Positions 1-5,396 of a stretch of 5,396 nucleotides of DNA are shown here, piece after piece. Each line of letters starts with the position of its first letter. The stretch's first letter is position 1. Both the position numbers and the translations under genes were made by a program. This DNA comes from Candidatus Coatesiibacteriota bacterium (lineage in GTDB: Bacteria > B130-G9): contig QMNL01000153.1 in NCBI GenBank assembly GCA_003647755.1, forward strand, positions 1-5,396, in the 5' to 3' direction. Under the pieces are notes generated by a model that saw only the letters and a list, made by a program, of their open reading frames with translations, made no database searches and was not told the DNA's origin.

Positions 1-346
1 TAAAAAAACCAAGAGGGAGCTTCAAGAGGTGTTCCACAAGTTGGAGTCGCAGCCCCATTTCAACCCGCCGCCCGAGCTCGGCCTGAAGGACTTTCGAATA
101 GTAATCAGCCACACTGCGGCCAACCCAGCAGAGAAGGATAACGCCGGCGACTGCCGCCAGTTTGAGCCAGAAATCTTCGGAGGCAGCTCCGGTGGAGGGG
201 GCTAAGGCCTTTTTCAGAAAGCCCTGTATGAGCTTGAAAAAGGCTGCGATCAAGCCGGCCCTGGCACCTGCGGAGGCAAGAAACGCAAGCATCAACAGGG
301 GGTGCCGCCACATAAGTTTGAACGCCAGGCGCAGCTTCTGAATCAT
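1..346 (-). CDS. ABC exporter, N-terminal membrane domain (MsbA-like), partial
   Basis: This is the 5' part of a gene that runs off the left edge; 115 residues are visible. The protein starts MIQKLRLAFKLMWRHPLLML. It has a hydrophobic segment at about residues 16-40, a polar linker, and a second one at about 62-80. These are followed by an amphipathic stretch ending in LRLQLVEHLLKLPLGFF (residues 99-115). That last motif is typical of the first intracellular loop of type I ABC exporters such as MsbA, where the coupling helix contacts the ATPase domain. The ATPase domain itself lies outside the window. Exporters of this group move lipids, lipid-linked glycans or peptides across the inner membrane. 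The ATG at 344-346 is the first start codon after the in-frame stop of the upstream dehydrogenase, 24 bases away, and it has no clear Shine-Dalgarno sequence. The neighbouring sugar-nucleotide genes suggest a glycolipid or lipid A cargo, but this is inference. A peptide or drug exporter is not excluded. Confidence 0.8.
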   Translation of the reverse strand, partial: MIQKLRLAFKLMWRHPLLMLAFLASAGARAGLIAAFFKLIQGFLKKALAPSTGAASEDFWLKLAAVAGVILLCWVGRSVADYYSKVLQAELGRRVEMGLRLQLVEHLLKLPLGFF

Positions 347-370
347 GGGCGGCCAACTACGAAATAAATG

Positions 371-1696
371 CTATGCAGAAACTATTCTCTCCCGATGCTC
401 CTTGACGGAGCTCATCGCATTGCGAGTGTCGACCACAAGCGAGGCGTTGTCGACGATGAACTGAGCCCTTTCGCGATATGCGCTGTGGTCTGTGATCACC
501 AGCACACAGTCAGCATCTGCGAGGGTTTTTGCGCTCAATTCCACCGACGTCTTCGGGATTTTATATCGCCGCATCATCGGCAGCTCGGGAATGAACGGAT
601 CGTTGTAGGAAACCTCCGCACCACGTTCCATTAACAGCTCCATAATCTGCATCGCAGGCGACTCGCGGATGTCATCGACGTCTGGCTTGTATGCAACGCC
701 AAGAACCAGGACCTTCGAGCCGTTGACGCTCTTTCGGCGCTCGTTCAAGGCGAGCGTCAACCTCTCCACGACGTAGTACGGGACAGATGTGTTCACCTCG
801 CCCGCCAGCTCGATGAACCTCGTGGCGAAATCGAACTCTTTCGCCTTCCAAGACAGATAGAACGGGTCAATGGGGATGCAGTGCCCGCCCAGGCCAGGGC
901 CCGGATAGAAGGCATGAAACCCGAATGGCTTTGTCGATGCCGCCCTAATGACCTCCCAAACATCGATGCCCATCCTAGTGAAGAGCATCTTCAGCTCGTT
1001 TACGAGCGCTATGTTCACGCTACGATAGATGTTCTCCAGCAATTTAGTCGATTCTGCCACCTCAGCAGATGACACGACAACGGTCTTCTCCACTACAGCC
1101 GAATATAGGGCGTCTGCGACCGCGGTGCAGTTCGGCGTAATCCCGCCGACGACCTTTGGGATCGTCCTTGTGGAGAAGCGCTTGTTGGCAGGGTCCTCCC
1201 TCTCTGGCGAGAAGGCGAGAAAGAATTCCTTCCCCACCTCCAGAGCGCTGTTAGCGGTGAGTATGGGCAGGACAACCTCCCTGGTGGTGCCAGGATAGGT
1301 CGTGCTCTCCAAAACAACCAGATGCCCTTTCCTGAGACGAGTCGCGATGCTCTTGGCCGTGCCCTCGATGTAGGACAGGTCTGGCTCCTTCATCACCGTC
1401 AGCGGCGTAGGAACGCAAATAATGATACAATCAACCTCCGCAAGCTCGTCAAAATCCGTCGTCGCACTGAACCGACCGCTCTGAATGTGCGAGGCGATCT
1501 TCTCCGATGGTATGTGCCCGATGTAGCTCTTGCCCGCGTTGAGCATCTCAACCTTGCGACGGTCTATGTCGAAGCCCTTGACGGTGAACCCCTGAGTAGA
1601 GAACTCGTGCACAAGCGGAAGTCCAACATATCCGAGTCCAACGACCGCAACTCTAGCTTGCCTGTGCTTTATTCTCTCAATGAGCTGGTCCTTCAT
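371..1696 (-). CDS. wbpA: UDP-N-acetyl-D-glucosamine 6-dehydrogenase (WbpA type)
   Basis: The 441-residue cytoplasmic enzyme should oxidise UDP-GlcNAc twice at C6 with NAD+ to give UDP-GlcNAc-uronic acid, the first step towards diacetamido-uronic acids. The N-terminal Rossmann motif GLGYVG is at residues 20-25. The central domain holds FSPERE (162-167) and the helix ESTKLLENIYR with the conserved Lys218 and Asn222. The catalytic thiol is Cys273 in GLGGHCIPIDPFYL (268-281). The C-terminal UDP-binding domain starts with KVLVLGVAYKPDVDDIRESP (328-347). Length is normal for the UDP-sugar dehydrogenase family. The stretch FGFHAFYPGPG before the catalytic loop is as I recall it from WbpA-type enzymes; UDP-glucose as substrate is less likely but cannot be ruled out. 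An ATG at 1694-1696 was chosen over an upstream start at 1717 because GGAGG sits 7 bases before it and it overlaps the aminotransferase stop as ATGA. It ends with TAG. Confidence 0.93.
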   Translation of the reverse strand: MKDQLIERIKHRQARVAVVGLGYVGLPLVHEFSTQGFTVKGFDIDRRKVEMLNAGKSYIGHIPSEKIASHIQSGRFSATTDFDELAEVDCIIICVPTPLTVMKEPDLSYIEGTAKSIATRLRKGHLVVLESTTYPGTTREVVLPILTANSALEVGKEFFLAFSPEREDPANKRFSTRTIPKVVGGITPNCTAVADALYSAVVEKTVVVSSAEVAESTKLLENIYRSVNIALVNELKMLFTRMGIDVWEVIRAASTKPFGFHAFYPGPGLGGHCIPIDPFYLSWKAKEFDFATRFIELAGEVNTSVPYYVVERLTLALNERRKSVNGSKVLVLGVAYKPDVDDIRESPAMQIMELLMERGAEVSYNDPFIPELPMMRRYKIPKTSVELSAKTLADADCVLVITDHSAYRERAQFIVDNASLVVDTRNAMSSVKEHRERIVSA

Positions 1697-2805
1697 TTCA
1701 GACCCTCCAACACACATTCAGCAACGTAGCTCAGCTGCTCCTCCGAAAGTTCAGGGTAGATCGGCAAAGCAAGCGTCTCGTTGGCTGCCGCCTCTGACTC
1801 TGGGAAATCGCCCGTCTTATATCCTAAGAATGCGTAACACCTCTGCAAATGCAACGGAACAGGGTAGTAAATCTCACACCCCACGCCGCGCTCCTTGAGA
1901 TGTCGCATCACCCTATCCCGATGCCCTGTCCGTATGACATATTGATTATAGATTGAGTAGTTCTCTTCTCGCACCTTGGGCACTTTTATAGGCGTATCGG
2001 CAAAGGCCTCATCGTAAAACCTGGCGTGCCGCCTCCTGGCATCGCTCCAATCGTCGAGGTGCTTGAGCTTTACCTGTAACACAGCGGCCTGAATTGCGTC
2101 CAATCTGCTGTTTGCACCGATGAGGCTATGGTGGTATTTGGGCTTGCTGCCGTGAACGCGAAGCATTCGAACCTTCTCAGCGAGACCCTCATCATTGGTA
2201 ACGACCATCCCACCGTCCCCATAGGCGCCAAGGTTTTTGCTCGGGAAAAACGAGAAACAACCCAAATGACCTATTGCACCCGCGGTCATCCATTGGCCAT
2301 CGAGTTTCATCTTTGAACCGATTGACTGCGCCGCATCTTCTATAACATGGAGCCCATATTTATCGGCGATCTCGAGAATGGGGCCCATGTCGGCACACTG
2401 ACCGAAAAGGTGGACGGGGATGATCGCCTTCGTCTTGGGCGTTATCCGGGACTCGATCAAGGAAGGATCGATGTTGTAGGTCTCTGGGTCTATATCGACG
2501 AATACTGGAATGCCACCGACACGAGAGATTGAGCCGGCCGTGGAGAAGAACGTGTAGGGTGTCGTTATCACCTCATCGCCAAGCGAGACCCCAACCGCCA
2601 TCAAGCTCAGAAGGATCGAGTCCGTTCCTGAGGCGCACCCGACTCCGAACTTGGCGCCACTGTATTCGGCGACCTCCTGCTCGAGCTTCTGCACCTCTGG
2701 GCCAAGCACGAATATCTGCGTCTCCAAGACCCTGTCTATGGCCTGTTTAACCTCATCCCTTATCTTCGCAAATTGCGGTTTCAGATCAAGCAGTGGAACC
2801 CGCAT
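1693..2805 (-). CDS. wbpE: DegT/DnrJ/EryC1 family sugar aminotransferase (WbpE type)
   Basis: The 370-residue PLP-dependent aminotransferase most likely transfers an amino group from glutamate to C3 of the 3-keto sugar UDP-2-acetamido-3-oxo-glucuronate. It shows the family layout. MRVPLLDLKPQ opens the protein, GCASGTDSI (57-65) is the cofactor phosphate loop, and PYTFFSTAGSI (83-93) and PVHLFGQCADM (130-140) follow. EDAAQS (156-161) carries Asp157, which holds the pyridine nitrogen. FSFFPSKNLGAYGDGG (184-199) has the Schiff-base Lys190, and NSRLDAIQAA (232-241) belongs to the substrate region. Length is close to WbpE and related SMAT enzymes. The ATG overlaps the acetyltransferase stop by one base (TAATG), with GAGG at 2814-2817 eight bases upstream. 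The stop overlaps the next start by four bases. The substrate call rests on its three neighbours; by sequence alone it could aminate another keto sugar. Confidence 0.92.
   Translation of the reverse strand: MRVPLLDLKPQFAKIRDEVKQAIDRVLETQIFVLGPEVQKLEQEVAEYSGAKFGVGCASGTDSILLSLMAVGVSLGDEVITTPYTFFSTAGSISRVGGIPVFVDIDPETYNIDPSLIESRITPKTKAIIPVHLFGQCADMGPILEIADKYGLHVIEDAAQSIGSKMKLDGQWMTAGAIGHLGCFSFFPSKNLGAYGDGGMVVTNDEGLAEKVRMLRVHGSKPKYHHSLIGANSRLDAIQAAVLQVKLKHLDDWSDARRRHARFYDEAFADTPIKVPKVREENYSIYNQYVIRTGHRDRVMRHLKERGVGCEIYYPVPLHLQRCYAFLGYKTGDFPESEAAANETLALPIYPELSEEQLSYVAECVLEGLK
1704..1708 (-). promoter_or_regulatory. Ribosome binding site deciding the wbpA start
   Basis: GGAGG on the minus strand, 7 bases before the ATG at 1694-1696 and inside the last codons of the aminotransferase gene. 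It favours this ATG over the in-frame start 7 codons upstream, which would place this element inside the coding sequence. Confidence 0.75.
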
Positions 2806-3407
2806 TATCTTCGCCTCACTGTCGTTCCCTCAATTACGTATTCACGCCCACACTCGGGACATCGAGCCTCCCTGGTGCCCGCGAAGACAAGCCGCACTCC
2901 ACACTCGCAGGCCCAACCCTTCACAACCGCTGGCACGCCATAAACCAGTGCATAATCTGGCACGTCGCGACTCACAACCGAGCCTGCCCCCACAAAAGCA
3001 TTACAGCCGATCGTAACCCCACATATGACCGTGGCGTTCGCCCCAATCGAGGCGCCCCGCTTTACCAATGTTCGGATGTAGTCGTCGCTCGTGTTGCGCA
3101 CAAACGCCGACCTAGGCGTCTTGACGTTTGTGAAAACCATCGATGGCCCACAGAAGACGTCGTCCTCGAGAATCACTCCCTCGTAAATCGATACGTTATT
3201 CTGAATCTTGCAGTTGTTGCCAACAACGGCACCTTTCGCCACAAAAACGTTCTGCCCCAGCTTGCAGCGCTTCCCAATCTTGGCTCCGGCCATTACGTGT
3301 GAGAAGTGCCATACCTGCGTCCCCTCGCCTATCTCGGACCCTGGGTCCACAACCGCGGTCTCGTGAGCGAAATAACCCTTCTGGCTCGACATCATCTCCC
3401 CTGTCAT
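2805..3407 (-). CDS. wbpD: UDP-2-acetamido-3-amino-glucuronate N-acetyltransferase (WbpD type)
   Basis: This is a 200-residue left-handed beta-helix (hexapeptide repeat) acyltransferase. It should use acetyl-CoA to acetylate the 3-amino group made by the neighbouring aminotransferase. Hexapeptide turns run from about residue 18 to 148, with GSEIGEGTQVWHFSHVMAGA near the start and GASIGANATVICGVTIG later. CGPSMVFTN (86-94) and NNVSIYEGV (70-78) are strongly reminiscent of WbpD. After the helix, GVPAVVKGWACECG leads into a C-terminal extension with CxC (167, 169) and CPEC (183-186), a zinc-ribbon-like pattern. The start is uncertain. An ATG at 3405-3407 lies one base after the oxidoreductase TGA, with GGGG 7 bases upstream. 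ATGs at 3395 and 3392 follow AGGGGAG at very short spacing, and an upstream start at 3452 would overlap the previous gene by 44 bases. All choices affect only the non-conserved N-terminus. Confidence 0.9.
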   Translation of the reverse strand: MTGEMMSSQKGYFAHETAVVDPGSEIGEGTQVWHFSHVMAGAKIGKRCKLGQNVFVAKGAVVGNNCKIQNNVSIYEGVILEDDVFCGPSMVFTNVKTPRSAFVRNTSDDYIRTLVKRGASIGANATVICGVTIGCNAFVGAGSVVSRDVPDYALVYGVPAVVKGWACECGVRLVFAGTREARCPECGREYVIEGTTVRRR

Positions 3408-3408
3408 C

Positions 3409-4389
3409 TCATCGCCCCATCGCTTGCTCCGCCCTCTCAAGCGCCCTGACAACCCTCAGGCCATCTCTTCCATCCGTCAAGGGTCTCTCGCCTTTCTCAA
3501 CACAATCCAGGAAATGCTCGCACTCTATCCCAAGTGGCTCCCTAATATCTATCCGAGGCGAGTATATGTCCCCGAACCGCACCGTTATCGAGTCCCCGTA
3601 AGAATCATAGGACGGCAACCTGACGCCCTTATCATATATCTTCAGCTTCTCCATCGGTTCAACATCATCAAAGACAACCATCTTCTCGCTGCCCACAACC
3701 GTCAAGCGCCTCACCTTGTGTGGGTCCAGCCAGCTGACCTGCACATGTGCCATCTTGCCGCCCGGAAAATGAAGCGTGAGAAACACAACATCCTCAATAC
3801 CAGGCTGCAAGTAGGCCTGACCATCCGCCGAGATGCTCAAGGGCTCCTCGTCCAAAAGATACATCGCGACGGAGAGATCGTGCGGAGCGAAGCTCCAAAG
3901 CGCACTCTCATCGGACCTGACCCGGCCGAGGTTCGTCCGCTGCGAATAAAGATAATAAACCTCACCTAGCTCCCCGGCCCGAATTAGTTCTTTCAATCTC
4001 GCGATCGCCGGATGATAGAGCAAGAGGTGGCCAACCATCAGGGTCCGACCTCTGCCCTCCGAGAGTTCGATTAGCTCCTCCGCATCGCTCGAGGCGAGGG
4101 ACATGGGTTTCTCGACGAAGACGTGTTTGCCAGAAAGAAGAGCAGCTTTCGCGTGCTCGTGGTGCAACTTGGCTGGTGATGCAATAGCAACGGCATCAAC
4201 CGCATCATCCCGTAAAACATCGGCAAATGACGCGGTTGTTTTACAGCCTGGATATGCTTTCGCCACGCGTTGTCGGGCCTTGGGATCAACGTCGCAGCAG
4301 TAATACAGATTGCAGCCCGGAAGGGTGGCAAAAGTGCGCACGAGGTTCTTGCCCCACGCCCCAGACCCAACACAACCTATGTTTATCAC
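3409..4389 (-). CDS. Gfo/Idh/MocA family sugar-nucleotide oxidoreductase (probable WbpB/WlbA role)
   Basis: The 326-residue NAD(P)-dependent dehydrogenase is the first gene of the sugar cassette. The Rossmann motif GSGAWG is at residues 8-13, DVDP at 33-36 ends the second strand and suggests NAD preference, and VEKPMSL (92-98) contains the family's conserved EKP with Lys94. SFAPHDLSVAMYLL (166-179) carries His170 and Asp171, where family members place the catalytic histidine. The C-terminal half is the usual beta-sheet substrate domain. With the three neighbours, the expected reaction is oxidation of C3 of UDP-GlcNAc-uronate to the 3-keto sugar. The N-terminal half does not look like a close copy of P. 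aeruginosa WbpB as I remember it, so the substrate is assigned by context and no symbol is given. Translation starts at a GTG (4387-4389) preceded by GGAGG at 6 bases. The stop is one base from the next ATG. Confidence 0.88.
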   Translation of the reverse strand: MINIGCVGSGAWGKNLVRTFATLPGCNLYYCCDVDPKARQRVAKAYPGCKTTASFADVLRDDAVDAVAIASPAKLHHEHAKAALLSGKHVFVEKPMSLASSDAEELIELSEGRGRTLMVGHLLLYHPAIARLKELIRAGELGEVYYLYSQRTNLGRVRSDESALWSFAPHDLSVAMYLLDEEPLSISADGQAYLQPGIEDVVFLTLHFPGGKMAHVQVSWLDPHKVRRLTVVGSEKMVVFDDVEPMEKLKIYDKGVRLPSYDSYGDSITVRFGDIYSPRIDIREPLGIECEHFLDCVEKGERPLTDGRDGLRVVRALERAEQAMGR

Positions 4390-4395
4390 ACCTAG

Positions 4396-4400
4396 CCTCC
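4396..4400 (-). promoter_or_regulatory. Ribosome binding site for the GTG-started oxidoreductase
   Basis: On the minus strand a perfect GGAGG lies 6 bases before the GTG at 4387-4389. It supports the non-ATG start and is the strongest translation signal of the sugar cassette, as expected for its first gene. Confidence 0.8.
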
Positions 4401-4524
4401 AGGTCAGCGCTCAAGAGGCGCCCGTCCCGTCAAACCACAACTAGTGCTTCAAAGGCCCTCAAGATACGCCGCATTAAAGCCGTCCCCCGCCATCCCACAA
4501 CGCAGCGAGATAGCACCAATCCCG

Positions 4525-4544
4525 CACGTCAACGCAGGGACGTG
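4525..4544. repeat. Perfect 6-bp inverted repeat with 8-base loop
   Basis: CACGTC at 4525-4530 and GACGTG at 4539-4544 can pair around an 8-base loop, about 40 bases after the rplQ stop. On the transcribed minus strand it is followed by CGGGATTGG, not a T-run, so it does not fit an intrinsic terminator. It could be an mRNA 3'-end stabilising or processing hairpin or a dyad bound by a protein. Its short length means chance is also possible. Confidence 0.4.
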
Positions 4545-4584
4545 ATCACAGCCGTTACTCCCCTTGCGTCTCACACGCCAGCGC

Positions 4585-4977
4585 CTATTTCTTAGCCTTC
4601 TTCTTGGTCTTCGCCTCCGGTGCCCTCTCTACGAGCTCAATAAGAGCCATGTAAGCACCATCGCCCTGTCGGCGGCCAAGTTTGAATATCCTCGTGTAAC
4701 CGCCAGGGCGATCAGCAAACCTGGGCGCTATCTCGGTGAAGAGTTTCTTGTGCACAGCCTTGTCGGAGATATGCCTCGCTGCAAGCCGCTTGGCGTGTAA
4801 AGTATCCTTCTTGCCAAGAGTTATGATCCGCTCAGAGAAACGGCGTGTCTCTTTCGCCTTGGCCAGGGTGGTGCATATCCGCTCGTGCTTAAGCAGTTCA
4901 GTGGCGAGATTGCGCAGTAGGGCTGTTCTATGCGCGGTATCTCTGCCAAGTTTTCTCCCAGAGACCTTGTGCCTCAT
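4585..4977 (-). CDS. rplQ: 50S ribosomal protein bL17
   Basis: The 130-residue protein is the bacterial large-subunit protein bL17, which lies near the peptide exit tunnel. The hallmark start MRHKVSGRKLGRDTAHRTAL is present in full, followed by LLRNLATELLKHERICTTLAKAKE (21-44). The C-terminal RFADRPGGYTRIFKLGRRQGD (87-107) is the classic family signature. The end, EAKTKKKAKK, is a short lysine-rich extension; total length is within the normal range. It follows rpoA directly, the usual bacterial order, with the ATG overlapping the rpoA stop as ATGA. A purine-rich AGGGAGAAGAGAG (4981-4993) serves as the ribosome site. It is very probably the last gene of the ribosomal operon, as no ribosomal gene follows. 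Confidence 0.98.
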   Translation of the reverse strand: MRHKVSGRKLGRDTAHRTALLRNLATELLKHERICTTLAKAKETRRFSERIITLGKKDTLHAKRLAARHISDKAVHKKLFTEIAPRFADRPGGYTRIFKLGRRQGDGAYMALIELVERAPEAKTKKKAKK

Positions 4978-5396
4978 TTGCTCTCTTCTCCCTGCTCAGA
5001 TTCTTGATTCTCAGGGCTAGCCGCAACATCAGGAGCCTTTTTCTTTCTCGTCGTCGCCCTCGTTCGCTTCTTCGGAGGTGAGGCTGCCCGCTTCGGCTTC
5101 GGCTTTTCCTCCGGCTCCTGCCCCTCCTGCTCAGTCTGCTCCTCTTTCGCGTCCGGTTGTTTGGGCTTACTGGCGCTGGATGCCCGCTTCTGCTGGGGTT
5201 TTGCTTTTCCCGCCTTGGCTTCTTCCTTGGGCTCAAGCTTATCCGACGACCCCTCATTTTCTTGCGCCCCTTCCTCCGCACCGTGCCCTGCCTCAAGATA
5301 CGGTTCTAGCTCCTCGATCTGACTCAGGTCCTGGCCCAGGTTAAGGTCAAGCTCGGCCAATACCTTCTTAACCTCCTTAAGCGATTCTTTGCCAAA
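4974..5396 (-). CDS. rpoA: DNA-directed RNA polymerase subunit alpha, 3' end with a long charged tail
   Basis: The gene enters from the right edge; the last 140 residues are visible. FGKESLKEVKKVLAELDLNL followed by GQDL matches the final helix and end of the alpha C-terminal domain (compare the E. coli sequence LASRGLSLGMRLE). This is the module that contacts UP-element DNA and activators. In most bacteria the protein ends soon after this point. Here about 115 more residues follow in the same frame. The tail is acidic at first (visible residues 28-50), then alternates Lys, Glu, Pro and Ala. Residues 98-120 form a basic block with 12 Lys/Arg in 23 residues and no acidic residue, and the last dozen residues are acidic again. 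After residue 36 it has no aromatic and only Leu54 and Val124 as large aliphatics, so it is probably disordered. The in-frame stop overlaps rplQ by four bases in the normal operon order, which argues against a frameshift artefact. Confidence 0.95.
   Translation of the reverse strand, partial: FGKESLKEVKKVLAELDLNLGQDLSQIEELEPYLEAGHGAEEGAQENEGSSDKLEPKEEAKAGKAKPQQKRASSASKPKQPDAKEEQTEQEGQEPEEKPKPKRAASPPKKRTRATTRKKKAPDVAASPENQESEQGEESK

Larger units (their letters stand above)
4390..4584. other. Intergenic region between rplQ and the sugar cassette
   Basis: These 195 bases carry no convincing open reading frame on either strand and no tRNA-like structure I can recognise. On the minus strand the best promoter-like pair ahead of the oxidoreductase is TTGTGG (4495-4500) and TTTAAT (4473-4478), 16 bases apart. 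The -10 matches five of six consensus bases but the -35 matches only three, so it is weak. No GC-rich hairpin followed by a run of T is visible after rplQ. The stretch also contains a 6-bp inverted repeat and the palindrome GTGATCAC (4542-4549). Confidence 0.6.

Noticed and set aside
105..356. An open frame on the minus strand with a TTG start at the left edge
   Set aside because: It is out of frame with the clear ABC exporter sequence (start at 346), has no recognisable content and stops early.
2793..3302. Plus-strand open frame of 169 codons opposite the acetyltransferase
   Set aside because: It lies antisense to a well-conserved hexapeptide-repeat gene and its translation shows no domain or plausible composition.
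4407..4421. GCGC...GCGC inverted repeat just upstream of the oxidoreductase ribosome site as a riboregulator
   Set aside because: Only four pairs with a 7-base loop in GC-rich DNA; expected by chance.
4566..4578. Small hairpin GCGT-GTGAG-ACGC just after the rplQ stop as a terminator
   Set aside because: Only four base pairs and followed by AAGGGG, not a T-run; too weak for an intrinsic terminator.
4928..5296. Second minus-strand open frame over the rpoA tail encoding a very basic protein
   Set aside because: It is the shifted reading of a low-complexity, purine-rich coding strand and overlaps both rpoA and the start of rplQ; it contains no family motif.
1..5396. CRISPR array, insertion sequence, tRNA or other mobile-element signatures
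   Set aside because: No spaced direct repeats, transposase motifs, terminal inverted repeats or cloverleaf-like segments were seen; nearly all of the window is occupied by packed coding genes.

Overview
The window comes from a bacterial chromosome that is moderately GC-rich by eye. All supported genes lie on the minus strand and are read from the right edge to the left. The bL17 protein, the RNA polymerase alpha subunit and Shine-Dalgarno-type ribosome sites show a bacterium. A surface-sugar pathway next to an ABC exporter suggests an envelope with a glycan such as O-antigen or capsule. The sequence does not allow a firm phylum call.

Right part (about 4585-5396): the end of a ribosomal-protein 'alpha operon'. 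The 3' end of rpoA overlaps rplQ by four bases (ATGA). The alpha subunit ends in an unusual tail of about 115 residues, made almost entirely of charged and small residues and including a block that resembles histone H1. This is the most distinctive feature of the window.

Middle (4390-4584): 195 bases with no gene. They hold a small perfect inverted repeat, a palindrome and at best a weak promoter. No convincing terminator is visible, so transcription from the ribosomal operon into the sugar genes cannot be excluded.

Left part (371-4389): four tightly packed genes that together match the known route from UDP-GlcNAc to UDP-2,3-diacetamido-2,3-dideoxy-glucuronic acid (UDP-GlcNAc3NAcA). In gene order they are a Gfo/Idh/MocA oxidoreductase (WbpB role), an LbetaH acetyltransferase (WbpD role) with a zinc-ribbon-like tail, a DegT-type PLP aminotransferase (WbpE role) and a UDP-GlcNAc 6-dehydrogenase (WbpA role). 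The presumed reaction order is A, B, E, D. Junctions are a 1-base gap, a 1-base overlap and a 4-base overlap, which points to one mRNA with translational coupling.

Left edge (1-346): the first 115 residues of an MsbA-like ABC exporter membrane domain, cut by the window. It begins 24 bases after the dehydrogenase and may flip a lipid-linked glycan or lipid A; that role is inference from context.

Nothing in the window requires a wholly new system. The plausible novelties are the alpha-subunit tail and the placement of a sugar-nucleotide cassette directly behind the alpha operon.
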